44,782 nt of DNA from NCBI GenBank assembly GCA_947627925.1, contig CANQXW010000005.1, positions 1 through 44,782 on the forward strand, written 5' to 3'. Of the stretch, positions 34,652-42,807 are shown piece by piece. Numbering within the stretch: position 1 is the stretch's first letter; each line of letters begins with the position of its first letter. Under the pieces are notes generated by a model, which was not told where the DNA came from, did no database searches, and saw nothing but the letters and a program-made list of their open reading frames with translations. The stretch is from an uncultured Bacilli bacterium. GTDB lineage: Bacteria > Bacillota_I > Bacilli_A > RF39 > UBA660. The position numbers were made by a program, and so were the translations under genes.

Positions 34652-36670
34652 ATGAAAAAGAAAAAATGGTTAATAATAATTCCTCTCGTTATTATCATTT
34701 TAATACTTGGAGGAACGATTATTTGGCAAACTCTTAGTAATGAAAGTAATTTAACAAGTGAAGAAAGAACCTGGATTAATAATAGTATTAATAATGTTCA
34801 AAATGTTTATGTGGTTAAAGATGAAAATATTTTTAGTAAAGGTGACCATGGCGTTTTCTATACTTTCTTAGATGATTTCTCTAATGAGTATGGGATAAAC
34901 ATTAATGTTGTTAATAGTGAAGTAGGAGCTACAGGAGCTGGGGTAAGTTTAAACTATACTCATGAAGAAGCCGAAAATGCGAAAGTTTTTGCCACTGATC
35001 ATTATGTTTTACTAAGTAAAAATAATGAATATTTTAATCAAAATAGTGATTTAAAAGGTCTTACTATTGGGGTCTTAAATGTTGATAAAGATTTTATTAA
35101 TAGTTATTTAAAAGATGAAAATGTAACCTTGAATGGTTATGAAACTATTGATGATTTAATTAAAAGTATGGATGGTAAAGAGACATATATAATTCTACCG
35201 AGAATGAAATATTTAGACCAAATACTTTCTCATAATTTTAATATGGTTTATCATTTGAGTGATGTTAATAATTATTATGCCTTAACAGGTATTGGAGATA
35301 TCTTTAGTAGTATATTAGAGAAATATTATTTGAGATGGCAAGATAATATTGATAAATTAATTAAAGAAGAAGAGTTTAAAATATTTACTAATTCTTTAAA
35401 TATTAGTGATCCTGATATTGATAAATTATTAAGCGTTAATTATAATTATGCTTTTATTAATAATAGTCCTTATGAAGTTATCATGAGTGGTAATTATGGG
35501 GGCATAGTAGCGGAATATTTACAAGAATTTAGTGAATTTTCGGGAATATTCTTTAATGTAACGAAGTATAGTAATTCCAATAAATTAGTTCGGGCAATTA
35601 ATCGGGATAAAGTAGATATTTACTTTGATTTTAACCAAGATTTTAATACTAATTATGATAGTACTTCTAATGGTATTACGAGTAGTCTTTCTATTATTTC
35701 GCATTATAATAATTTAAAAGGAATTAATTCTCTTTATAGTTTACAAGGGGAAACTGTTTATGTGGAAAGTGGTAGTAATTTAGAAAATTATTTAAAGAGT
35801 ATTGGCAATATTAATATTAAAAATTATCATAATAATGCTGAATTATTTGCTTTAAATAAAGAAAATGCAATTATTGTGATGGATACTTATATTTATAATT
35901 ATTACAGAAATAATAAACTAAATAATTATGTTAGTCGTTTTGAAACATTCATTAATGATAAATATGATTTTAAAATCAAAGCTGGTAATGATGTTTTAAA
36001 GAATTTATTAGATAAATATATAAATTATCTAGATCCAAGCACTACGATTAGTAATGGTATTAATAGTCATACTAAAACGGTTTATCATGGTAGTATTTTA
36101 AATAATATTGCGGTTTACTTTATTTTTAGTATTATTTTAGTATTAGTGATGGGTCTAGTTATTTATCGTAATAGTAAAAAGATAAGAATTGCTCATCGTC
36201 TTAAAAAAGATGATAAGATTCGTTTTATTGATGAACTTACTTGTTTAAAAAATCGTGCTTACTTAAGTGATTTTATGAAAACTTGGAGTAATAATACGAT
36301 TTATCCGCAAGCTATTATTGTAGTAGATTTAAATAGATTACAAGAGATAAATGATAAATATGGGGTGTTAGAAGGAGATAAACAAATTCAAGCAGCGGCG
36401 AATGCTTTAATTAAAACCCAACTTGATAATAGTGAACTTATGCGGAGTGATGGTAATGAATTTGTCGTTTACACTGTCGGTTATTCGCAAAAACAAATTA
36501 TTAATTATATCCATAAATTAAATAAAGAGTTAAGTAAACTTCCTTATAATTATGGGGCTGAATTTGGTTATAGTTTTATCTTAAATAATTTAAAAACGAT
36601 TGAAGATGCTTTAACGGAAGCAACCATGGATATGAAAAATAAAAAGGCTAGTGGTAAAGATGAAAAGTAA
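34652..36670 (+). CDS. membrane sensor with extracellular binding domains and degenerate GGDEF domain
   Basis: 672 residues. N-terminal helix (5-27), a large extracellular part of about 450 residues resembling two periplasmic solute-binding modules, a second helix (about 490-512), and a cytoplasmic GGDEF-type domain (DELTCLKNRAYLSDF, VVDLNRLQEINDKYG). The signature loop reads DGNEF (600-604) instead of GGDEF, preceded by RS. Loss of the first Gly and of Asp makes diguanylate cyclase activity doubtful; it may bind nucleotide without making c-di-GMP. The downstream gene starts inside its last codons. Confidence 0.75.
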   Translation: MKKKKWLIIIPLVIIILILGGTIIWQTLSNESNLTSEERTWINNSINNVQNVYVVKDENIFSKGDHGVFYTFLDDFSNEYGININVVNSEVGATGAGVSLNYTHEEAENAKVFATDHYVLLSKNNEYFNQNSDLKGLTIGVLNVDKDFINSYLKDENVTLNGYETIDDLIKSMDGKETYIILPRMKYLDQILSHNFNMVYHLSDVNNYYALTGIGDIFSSILEKYYLRWQDNIDKLIKEEEFKIFTNSLNISDPDIDKLLSVNYNYAFINNSPYEVIMSGNYGGIVAEYLQEFSEFSGIFFNVTKYSNSNKLVRAINRDKVDIYFDFNQDFNTNYDSTSNGITSSLSIISHYNNLKGINSLYSLQGETVYVESGSNLENYLKSIGNINIKNYHNNAELFALNKENAIIVMDTYIYNYYRNNKLNNYVSRFETFINDKYDFKIKAGNDVLKNLLDKYINYLDPSTTISNGINSHTKTVYHGSILNNIAVYFIFSIILVLVMGLVIYRNSKKIRIAHRLKKDDKIRFIDELTCLKNRAYLSDFMKTWSNNTIYPQAIIVVDLNRLQEINDKYGVLEGDKQIQAAANALIKTQLDNSELMRSDGNEFVVYTVGYSQKQIINYIHKLNKELSKLPYNYGAEFGYSFILNNLKTIEDALTEATMDMKNKKASGKDEK

Positions 36671-37529
36671 ACTAACCATGGCGAAAACAAAAATTAAAGA
36701 TTTTTTCCGGAATTTTAAAAAAGTCTTAAGAAGAAGTGATATGGTTGTTTTACCAGGTAACTTAGCTTTCTTCTTAGTCTTAGCCGTTATCCCATCTTTA
36801 GGTTTAATTTCTTATGCGGCTTCGGTTTTAAATTTATCAGTCGATTTTCTCTATGATTTTATTGCTAATTCATTTTCCAAAGAAATGGCCAATTTAATCT
36901 TGGGAGTTAATTTAAGTAATAATGCCGGCATGCATTTCTTCATTACAGTTATCATTGGTTTATATATCGCTTCCAATGGTGCTGACTCTATAATTACGGC
37001 GAGCAATACGATTTATGGCATTGAAAATAAAAGTTGGCTTAAAAGAAGACTCAAAGCTTTTGGCCTAACTTTTCTTATTGTCTTACTTTTAATATTCATG
37101 TTAATCGTTCCGGTATTCGGTAATTTAATTATTGAATTTGTTAAAGAAGTAAATATCAATGCGAGTATAACAGCGAAAGTAGTGCAAATATTTGATTTAA
37201 TTAAAGGTCCAATATCTTGGCTAATTATGTTTGTTATTATCAGAATTATTTATGCCATTGCGCCTGACCGGAAACATAAAAATCGAGTTCTTAATTATGG
37301 AGCCTTATTTACAACTTTTGGTTGGGTAATTGTAACAATGATTTATTCTAATTACGTTACTAATTATGCCGAGTATCAAGCATTATATGGAGGACTTGCC
37401 TCAATTGTGGCCTTAATGATTTGGTTTTATATCTTATCTTATATCTTCACGATTGGCATTGCCTTAAATAGTCAAAAAGATGATGAAAATTTGTTAAAAA
37501 CTGGTACCATAAAAAAATATAAGAAGTAA
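36660..37529 (+). CDS. YihY/BrkB-family inner membrane protein
   Basis: 289 residues with six membrane helices and the family features NLAFFLVLAVIPSLGLI, YGIENKSWLKRRLKAF, and RIIYAIAPDRKHK followed by GGLASIVALMIWFYILSY. Often annotated ribonuclease BN in error; relatives are membrane proteins of unknown transport role. Several starts are possible; ATG 36660 overlaps the sensor stop by 11 bases and suggests coupling, while GTG 36651 and ATG 36678 have no better ribosome site. Confidence 0.85.
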   Translation: MKSKLTMAKTKIKDFFRNFKKVLRRSDMVVLPGNLAFFLVLAVIPSLGLISYAASVLNLSVDFLYDFIANSFSKEMANLILGVNLSNNAGMHFFITVIIGLYIASNGADSIITASNTIYGIENKSWLKRRLKAFGLTFLIVLLLIFMLIVPVFGNLIIEFVKEVNINASITAKVVQIFDLIKGPISWLIMFVIIRIIYAIAPDRKHKNRVLNYGALFTTFGWVIVTMIYSNYVTNYAEYQALYGGLASIVALMIWFYILSYIFTIGIALNSQKDDENLLKTGTIKKYKK

Positions 37530-37537
37530 ATAATAAA

Positions 37538-37576
37538 AATATGTACACGGGTATTACTTAGTACATATTTTATTTT
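37538..37576 (+). terminator. terminator of the sensor-YihY operon
   Basis: AATATGTAC (37538-37546) pairs with GTACATATT (37561-37569), followed by a T-rich stretch. A second hairpin follows at 37626-37651. GTATTACT (37551-37558) could alternatively pair with AGTAATAC (37614-37621). Confidence 0.55.
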
Positions 37577-37625
37577 GATATCAATCTAGTATTTTTTACT
37601 AACGATATTGAAGAGTAATACTTGA

Positions 37626-37651
37626 AAGAAACCGATGTGGGTTTCTTTTTT
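37626..37651 (+). terminator. intrinsic terminator upstream of hsp20
   Basis: AAGAAACC (37626-37633) pairs with GGTTTCTT (37640-37647), loop GATGTG, then a T run to 37651. Confidence 0.8.
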
Positions 37652-37678
37652 GAAGTTTTAAGTGAAATTTTTATGAAA

Positions 37679-37720
37679 TTAGCACTCGAGGGTTGCAATT
37701 GCTAAAATTAGTGCTATAAT
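37679..37720 (+). promoter_or_regulatory. CIRCE operator overlapping the hsp20 promoter
   Basis: TTAGCACTC (37679-37687), nine bases, AATTGCTAA (37697-37705): the left half matches the CIRCE consensus exactly and the right half at seven of nine. It overlaps a -35 TTGCAA (37693-37698); with 16 bases spacing the -10 is a perfect TATAAT (37715-37720). HrcA bound here would block the promoter until heat stress. Confidence 0.85.
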
Positions 37721-37797
37721 TATAAATGTAAAGGACATAAATTCAGTTCTTTATGGGTATTATAATTATATGATTAGAAAAAAGGAGATGATATTAT

Positions 37798-38214
37798 ATG
37801 ATGATGATACCAAGAAGAAATAGTTATGATTTATGGGAGGAATTATTTAAAGATCCATTCTTTGGACCAAGTGAAAACAAAGTAATGCGTACTGATATCA
37901 AAGAAAATAAACATGATTATAACATTATTATGGATTTACCTGGTTATGATAAAGAAGATATCAAAGTTGATATTGAGAATGGTTATTTAAATATTTCAGC
38001 CACCATGAACAAAAGTAATGATGAAACTGAAAAAGGTAAGTTTGTAAGACGCGAAAGATATTTTGGTGAATGTTCTCGTAGCTTCTATATTGGAGAAGAT
38101 ATTAAAGAAGAAGATATTAAAGCATCTTTCAAAAATGGTACTTTGACATTAGTTGTCCCTAAGGTTGAAGAAACTAAAGAAATTTCGTCAAAAAAATATA
38201 TAGATATTGATTAA
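37798..38214 (+). CDS. hsp20: small heat-shock protein, Hsp20/alpha-crystallin family
   Basis: 138 residues. ATP-independent holdase chaperone. The alpha-crystallin domain (about 38-128) includes MDLPGYDKEDIKVDIENGYL and the closing FKNGTLTLVVPKVE (G-x-L motif), and the C-terminus ends with a short tail. Three ATG codons in a row make the exact start uncertain; AAAGGAG at 37781-37787 is ten bases before the first. It is monocistronic under the CIRCE operator. Confidence 0.94.
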   Translation: MMMIPRRNSYDLWEELFKDPFFGPSENKVMRTDIKENKHDYNIIMDLPGYDKEDIKVDIENGYLNISATMNKSNDETEKGKFVRRERYFGECSRSFYIGEDIKEEDIKASFKNGTLTLVVPKVEETKEISSKKYIDID

Positions 38215-38218
38215 TTAG

Positions 38219-38238
38219 AAGCACTTTTCAGTGCTTTT
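38219..38238 (+). terminator. terminator of hsp20
   Basis: AAGCACT (38219-38225) pairs with AGTGCTT (38230-38236), loop TTTC, short T run. Confidence 0.65.
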
Positions 38239-38278
38239 AAATTTATCGAAACATAAAATTAACTAGGGTGTTAGTTTT

Positions 38279-38974
38279 ATGTTTTTTAATTTAATAAATA
38301 TTATTAAAGGAATGTTATTTTTTACGGGGAGTTATGGCAATAATGTTTTTCCCCCACCATTATCTTCTGAAGAAGAAGAGAAATATGTCGATTTAATGCT
38401 TAAAGGGGATAGTAATGCCCGAAATATTTTAATCGAGCGGAATTTAAGATTAGTTGCCCACATTGTCAAAAAGTTTGATAGCAAAAGTGCCGATACTGAT
38501 GATTTAATAAGTATTGGGACCATTGGCCTAATCAAGGGCATTGATACTTATAAAAAAACTCCCAAAGTAAAAATAACGACATATGCGGCAAGATGTATTC
38601 AAAACGAGATTTTAATGTATTATCGGAGTAATAAGAAAAATCAATTTACGGTATCTTTAAATGATTCCATTGGTTATGATAAAGAAGGCAATGAAATCAA
38701 TTTAGCTGATCTTTTAGAAGATAAAAAAGAAGATATTTTAGACACTATTGAAATAAAAGATAATATTGCTCTTTTAAATAAATATTTAAATAAATTAAGT
38801 AAAAGAGAAAAAGAAATTATTATTAAAAGATATGGTTTAAATAATGAACGAGATTTAACCCAAAAAGAAATAGCCAAAATGATGGGGATATCGAGAAGTT
38901 ATGTTTCAAGAATTGAAAAGAGGGCTTTAACCAAAATTTTAAGAGAATTTATCAAAAACAAAAATAATTTGTAA
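38279..38974 (+). CDS. sigK: sporulation sigma factor SigK homologue
   Basis: 231 residues. The sequence tracks B. subtilis pro-SigK from end to end: hydrophobic N-terminal pro-region, then FPPPLSSEEEEKY, RNLRLVAHIVKKF, DLISIGTIGLIKGID, YAARCIQNEILMY and region 4.2 GISRSYVSRIEKRALTK. LRLVAHIVKKF and YVSRIEKRAL are nearer SigK than SigE. In B. subtilis SigK drives late mother-cell genes after removal of its pro-peptide. Here the gene is uninterrupted (no skin element). AGGGTG precedes the ATG. CATAAAATT at 38252-38260 resembles a SigE/SigK -10. Confidence 0.9.
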   Translation: MFFNLINIIKGMLFFTGSYGNNVFPPPLSSEEEEKYVDLMLKGDSNARNILIERNLRLVAHIVKKFDSKSADTDDLISIGTIGLIKGIDTYKKTPKVKITTYAARCIQNEILMYYRSNKKNQFTVSLNDSIGYDKEGNEINLADLLEDKKEDILDTIEIKDNIALLNKYLNKLSKREKEIIIKRYGLNNERDLTQKEIAKMMGISRSYVSRIEKRALTKILREFIKNKNNL

Positions 38975-38980
38975 AAGATT

Positions 38981-39004
38981 AGGGATGCAAAACCCCTTTT
39001 TTTT
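38981..39004 (+). terminator. terminator of sigK
   Basis: Short stem AGGG (38981-38984) with CCCT (38994-38997) followed by eight T. Weak stem but a strong T run. Confidence 0.55.
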
Positions 39005-39007
39005 CGT

Positions 39008-39013
39008 TATAAT
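39008..39013 (+). promoter_or_regulatory. -10 box of polA
   Basis: Perfect TATAAT. The best -35 at 17 bases (ATGCAA, 38985-38990) matches at only three positions and lies inside the sigK terminator. Confidence 0.5.
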
Positions 39014-39032
39014 ATTAATTAGGTGGTATATT

Positions 39033-41588
39033 TTGAAAAAGGTAGTTTTAGTCGATGGGAATAATTTATTGTTTCGCTCTTATTATGCAACCGCTTATTC
39101 CGGTTCTATTTTAAGAAATAGTAAAGGATTTCCAACGAATGCTTTGTATGGGTTTGTGGGAATGATTAATAAAATAATAACCGAAGAAGATCCTGAATAT
39201 ATGGTGGTAGCTTTTGATATTGGCAAGAACTTTCGAAAAGAAAAATATGATTTTTATAAAGAAGGAAGAAATGCCACACCAGATGAATTAAAGATGCAAA
39301 TGCCCGCGGCGAGAAAAATATTAGAGGCGATGGGTATTGCTTATCGCGAACTGGCACCATATGAGGCTGATGATATTATTGGCTCGATAGTCAAAAAAGC
39401 GGAAGAAGACCCGCAATATTACTCTTTAATCGTTTCTAGTGATAAAGATTTACTCCAATTAATTAGTTTTGAAACAGATATTAAACTTTTAAAACAAACG
39501 GGTTTTATTCGTTATAATGAAGATTCTTTTAAAAAAGATTATGGCATTGATCCGATTAAAATCATTGATTTAAAATCTTTAATGGGAGATGCTTCCGATA
39601 ATATTCCAGGAGTTAAAGGAATTGGCGAAAAGACAGCTTTAAAACTTTTACAAGAATATGGCTCTTTAGATGGTATTTATGAAAACATTGAGAATATTAA
39701 GGGTAAAACCCAAGAAAAATTAATCGCCGATAAAGATAATGCTTATATGAGTTATGAACTGGCTACAATCTATAGAGATGTACCTTTAGATATTAATTTT
39801 GAAGATTTTAAATATAATGGCTCTGATGTTATTGAACTAAAAAAAGTTTATGAAGAATTAGAATTTTATTCCATGCTTAAAAATATGCCTGAAAAAAAAG
39901 AAAAACCGAAGGAAAACAAATATATTGTTTTAGATAGTCTTGATAATTTAGAACTAGATTCCGAAGTTGCTTTTTACTTAGAGGTTAGTGATTTAAATTA
40001 TCACAAGGGTGAGGCCGTTGCTTTAAGTATCACGGATAAAAATAATACTTATTATATTCCCAAACACTTGGCTAAAGAGGCTTTACTAAAATTAAAGGAT
40101 AAAAAAGTATTAACTTATGATTTAAAAAAAGCTTTAGTTATTACAAAAGAAGATATTCCTTGTGATTTTGATTTAATGGTCGCATCTTACTTAGTGGATT
40201 ATCCCGCCAGTGAAGATATTTCTAAATTAATGGCTAGCTTAAATGAAAATATCATTTCTTATGAAACTTTAAATAAAACTGATTTTGAAACAATTAAAGA
40301 TGTTATTACTTTAAAGAGCAAATTTATTTTTAACTATAGTCCTAAAATAAAAGAAATGTTAAAAGAAGATGGCCAAGAAGATATTTTTAATAATATTGAA
40401 ATGCCTTTAATTCGTGTTTTAGCTTCTATGGAAGAAAACGGCTTTAAGTTTGAAGAAAGTGCTTTAGAAGAAATGCGAAAAGAAGTTATTCATAATATTG
40501 AAATTGTAAGCAACGATATCTATGATTTAAGTGGCGAAAAATTTAACATTTCGAGCCCTAAACAATTAGGAGATATTTTATTTGAAAAACTCCAAATTGG
40601 CAAAAGCAAAAAAATGAACCGCGGTTATAAAACCGATATTAAAACATTGCAAAAATATGTCGATGTTCATCCAATAGTTAATAAAGTCTTTGAATATCGG
40701 AATTTAACTAAATTATTAAGTACTTATATCGAAGGACTTCCGGAATATGTCTTACCTGATGGCAAGATTCACACTATCTTTAATCAAACTTTAACCAGAA
40801 CGGGAAGACTTTCCTCTATGGAACCCAATTTACAAAATATTCCGGCAAGAGAAGAGTATGGTAAAAAAGTAAGAACGGCTTTTGTTCCTACTAATGATTT
40901 GATTTTAAGTGCTGATTACTCGCAAATCGAACTTCGCATTTTGGCTCATATCTCTGAGTGTCAAGAATTGATCGATGCCTTTAATAATGATGAAGATATT
41001 CATACTAAAGTGGCGGCGGATATTCATGGTATTCCTGAAAGTGAAGTTACTAAACATATGCGAAGCATGGCGAAAGCCGTTATCTTTGGTATAGTCTATG
41101 GTATAAGTGGTTTTGGCCTAGGCGAAAACTTAAATATTTCTAGGACGGAAGCAAATAAATTTATTGAAAAATATTATGAGCTTTATCCGGGAGTTAAAAA
41201 TTATATGACTAATATTGTGGCTTATGCCCATGAGCATGGCTATGTTAAAACGATGTTTGGCCGGATGCGCAAAATAAATGAATTAAAAGATAGTAATTTC
41301 CGAACGAGAGCCATGGGCGAAAGAATGGCTATGAATACCCCTATTCAAGGTTCTAGTGCCGATATTATGAAAATGGCAATGATTAAAGTCGCTAATAAAA
41401 TTAAAGAAAATAATTTAAAGAGTAAATTAATTCTCCAAGTGCATGACGAAATAATAATTGATGCTATAGAAGAAGAGGTACCAAAATTAAAAGAAATATT
41501 ATTTGCCGAAATGGAGAACGTTGTAAAATTAAGTGTACCATTAAAAATTGATATTAACACCGGTATTAATTGGTATGATGCTAAATAG
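39033..41588 (+). CDS. polA: DNA polymerase I
   Basis: 851 residues. N-terminal 5'-3' flap nuclease (VLVDGNNLLFRSYYA, then DNIPGVKGIGEKTA); a middle 3'-5' exonuclease-like domain without clear catalytic residues, as in Bacillus Pol I; then the polymerase with motif A DYSQIELRILAH, motif B RSMAKAVIFGIVYG and motif C QVHDEIIID. The conserved Asn in motif B (normally KAVNFG) is Ile. It fills gaps and removes Okazaki primers. TTG 39033 is chosen as start (AGGTGG upstream); the ATG at 38985 lies in the sigK terminator upstream of the promoter. Confidence 0.95.
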   Translation: MKKVVLVDGNNLLFRSYYATAYSGSILRNSKGFPTNALYGFVGMINKIITEEDPEYMVVAFDIGKNFRKEKYDFYKEGRNATPDELKMQMPAARKILEAMGIAYRELAPYEADDIIGSIVKKAEEDPQYYSLIVSSDKDLLQLISFETDIKLLKQTGFIRYNEDSFKKDYGIDPIKIIDLKSLMGDASDNIPGVKGIGEKTALKLLQEYGSLDGIYENIENIKGKTQEKLIADKDNAYMSYELATIYRDVPLDINFEDFKYNGSDVIELKKVYEELEFYSMLKNMPEKKEKPKENKYIVLDSLDNLELDSEVAFYLEVSDLNYHKGEAVALSITDKNNTYYIPKHLAKEALLKLKDKKVLTYDLKKALVITKEDIPCDFDLMVASYLVDYPASEDISKLMASLNENIISYETLNKTDFETIKDVITLKSKFIFNYSPKIKEMLKEDGQEDIFNNIEMPLIRVLASMEENGFKFEESALEEMRKEVIHNIEIVSNDIYDLSGEKFNISSPKQLGDILFEKLQIGKSKKMNRGYKTDIKTLQKYVDVHPIVNKVFEYRNLTKLLSTYIEGLPEYVLPDGKIHTIFNQTLTRTGRLSSMEPNLQNIPAREEYGKKVRTAFVPTNDLILSADYSQIELRILAHISECQELIDAFNNDEDIHTKVAADIHGIPESEVTKHMRSMAKAVIFGIVYGISGFGLGENLNISRTEANKFIEKYYELYPGVKNYMTNIVAYAHEHGYVKTMFGRMRKINELKDSNFRTRAMGERMAMNTPIQGSSADIMKMAMIKVANKIKENNLKSKLILQVHDEIIIDAIEEEVPKLKEILFAEMENVVKLSVPLKIDINTGINWYDAK

Positions 41589-41615
41589 ATTAGAGAGAAT
41601 TTCTAATCTATTTTT
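41587..41615 (+). terminator. terminator of polA
   Basis: AGATTAGA (41587-41594) pairs with TCTAATCT (41602-41609), then ATTTTT. It overlaps the stop codon. Confidence 0.75.
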
Positions 41616-41638
41616 ATAAGGAATAATTTAAAAAAATA

Positions 41639-41756
41639 AAAAAGGACCGACCGCAGCACAGAGTATAAAATACCCTACACGCGCCACGACCGGTCCTTTT
41701 CTAATTTCATTTTATTATTTCAATAATCTGATGTCAACAAAAACATGCGGACATTA
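41639..41756 (+). repeat. structured repeat, copy A
   Basis: First of three copies (about 118-121 bases). Outer stem AAAAGGACCG/CGGTCCTTTT, inner hairpin GTAT-AAA-ATAC, conserved unpaired GACCGCAGC and CTACACGCGCCACGA, then an AT-rich ATTATTTCAATAAT palindrome and a second stem ATGTC/GACAT. Much richer in G+C than its surroundings. Confidence 0.85.
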
Positions 41757-41931
41757 TTGCAAAAAGTCAAAAAATATTAGCAAATTACCAAATTTGTTAC
41801 CAATTATATAAGAATTGGCAAAAAAGTTTTAATTTTTATAAAAACTTTCTTTAAAAAAAGGAAATCAAAGCATATGTGACGAATAATAATAGTGAAGGGA
41901 GAAAAAACAGCAAAGTTTTTAAAATATTATT

Positions 41932-42450
41932 ATGGTCAAAGTTAAAGAAAGAAATTATGAAGATATCACAAATCTATATTCCAAAAATTTAAAATTAAAT
42001 AAGGGCAAAGTATATGATGCTAAATATTATGAACATCATGGTAAGAAATATTATGTTGATGGTAAAAAAGTAGTTTTAGATTATACTTCTAAAGAAAAAG
42101 AAGTGGGAATATTTTTATCACGATTACTTGGAAAAGATATTTATATGCTTCCCAAAGTAAATTATCCTAAAAATATTCAAACTTCCGATTACATGGTAAA
42201 AGATACTAATGAAAAATGGGATTTAAAAGAAATAAAAGGAAGAGGTAAAAGAAATATAGATGATAAGTTAAAAGTAAACAGAGAACAAGCTAATAATTTT
42301 ATAATAGATAATTCTAAGCAAAGAATTAGGAATAATGATTTAATTAAGCAAGTAGAAAAAATATATGATAATCCTATTAGAAGAAAATGGATAAGGAAAA
42401 TAATATTAATAGATAAAAATAAATTAATAAAAGCATATAAAAGAAAATAA
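41932..42450 (+). CDS. CdiA C-terminal-like tRNA nuclease domain protein, orphan
   Basis: 172 residues, basic, resembling the CdiA-CT tRNase-type domain that also occurs in ICE and phage proteins: KKYYVDGKKVVLDYTSKEKE, IYMLPKVNYP, TSDYMV, WDLKEIKGRGKRNIDDKL, NNFIID and RRKWIRKIILI. Asp86 in TSDY with Asp97 and Lys99 in DLK form a PD-(D/E)xK-like site. No ribosome site precedes ATG 41932 and an in-frame stop lies four codons upstream, so it may be a remnant of a longer protein or poorly translated. No immunity gene is adjacent. Repeat copy B begins at its stop codon. Between copy A and this gene (41757-41931) are only two AT-rich hairpins. Confidence 0.65.
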   Translation: MVKVKERNYEDITNLYSKNLKLNKGKVYDAKYYEHHGKKYYVDGKKVVLDYTSKEKEVGIFLSRLLGKDIYMLPKVNYPKNIQTSDYMVKDTNEKWDLKEIKGRGKRNIDDKLKVNREQANNFIIDNSKQRIRNNDLIKQVEKIYDNPIRRKWIRKIILIDKNKLIKAYKRK

Positions 42451-42569
42451 AAAGGGCCGACCGCAGCCCCGGATATAAAATATATCCTACATGCGCCACG
42501 ATAGGCCCTTTTCTAATTACAATTTTATTATTTCAATAATTTAATGTCAACAAAAATATGCGGACATTA
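42449..42569 (+). repeat. structured repeat, copy B
   Basis: Second copy. The outer stem is AAAGGGCC/GGCCCTTT and the inner hairpin GGATAT-AAA-ATATCC, both changed from copy A with base pairing kept. The same GACCGCAGC, GCGCCACGA and TAATGTC/GACATTA parts are present. It starts on the nuclease gene stop codon. Confidence 0.85.
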
Positions 42570-42620
42570 AACAATATGTTTTATATGTGTTAATTAAAAA
42601 AATAAATTCTCGATATAAAG

Positions 42621-42740
42621 AAAAAGGATCGACCGCAGCCCAGAGTATAAGATATACCCTACACGCGCCACGACCGGCCCTTTTCTAATTTCATTTTATT
42701 ATTTCAATAATTCAATGTCAACAAAAATATGCGGACATTA
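42621..42740 (+). repeat. structured repeat, copy C
   Basis: Third copy, closest to copy A. Outer stem AAAAGGATCG/CGGCCCTTTT (one mismatch, one wobble), inner hairpin GTATA-AGA-TATAC, same conserved single strands and AATGTC/GACATT stem. It lies 51 bases after copy B. Confidence 0.85.
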
Positions 42741-42807
42741 TAAAAATGGTATAAACTAACTTTAAACAAATCTTTAATCGTGATAAAATAAAGGGGAAGG
42801 TGATGAT

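Noticed and set aside
41639..42740. CRISPR array
   Set aside because: Three repeats of about 120 bases with unequal gaps of 692 and 51 bases, one of which holds a gene, do not fit short regular repeats and spacers.
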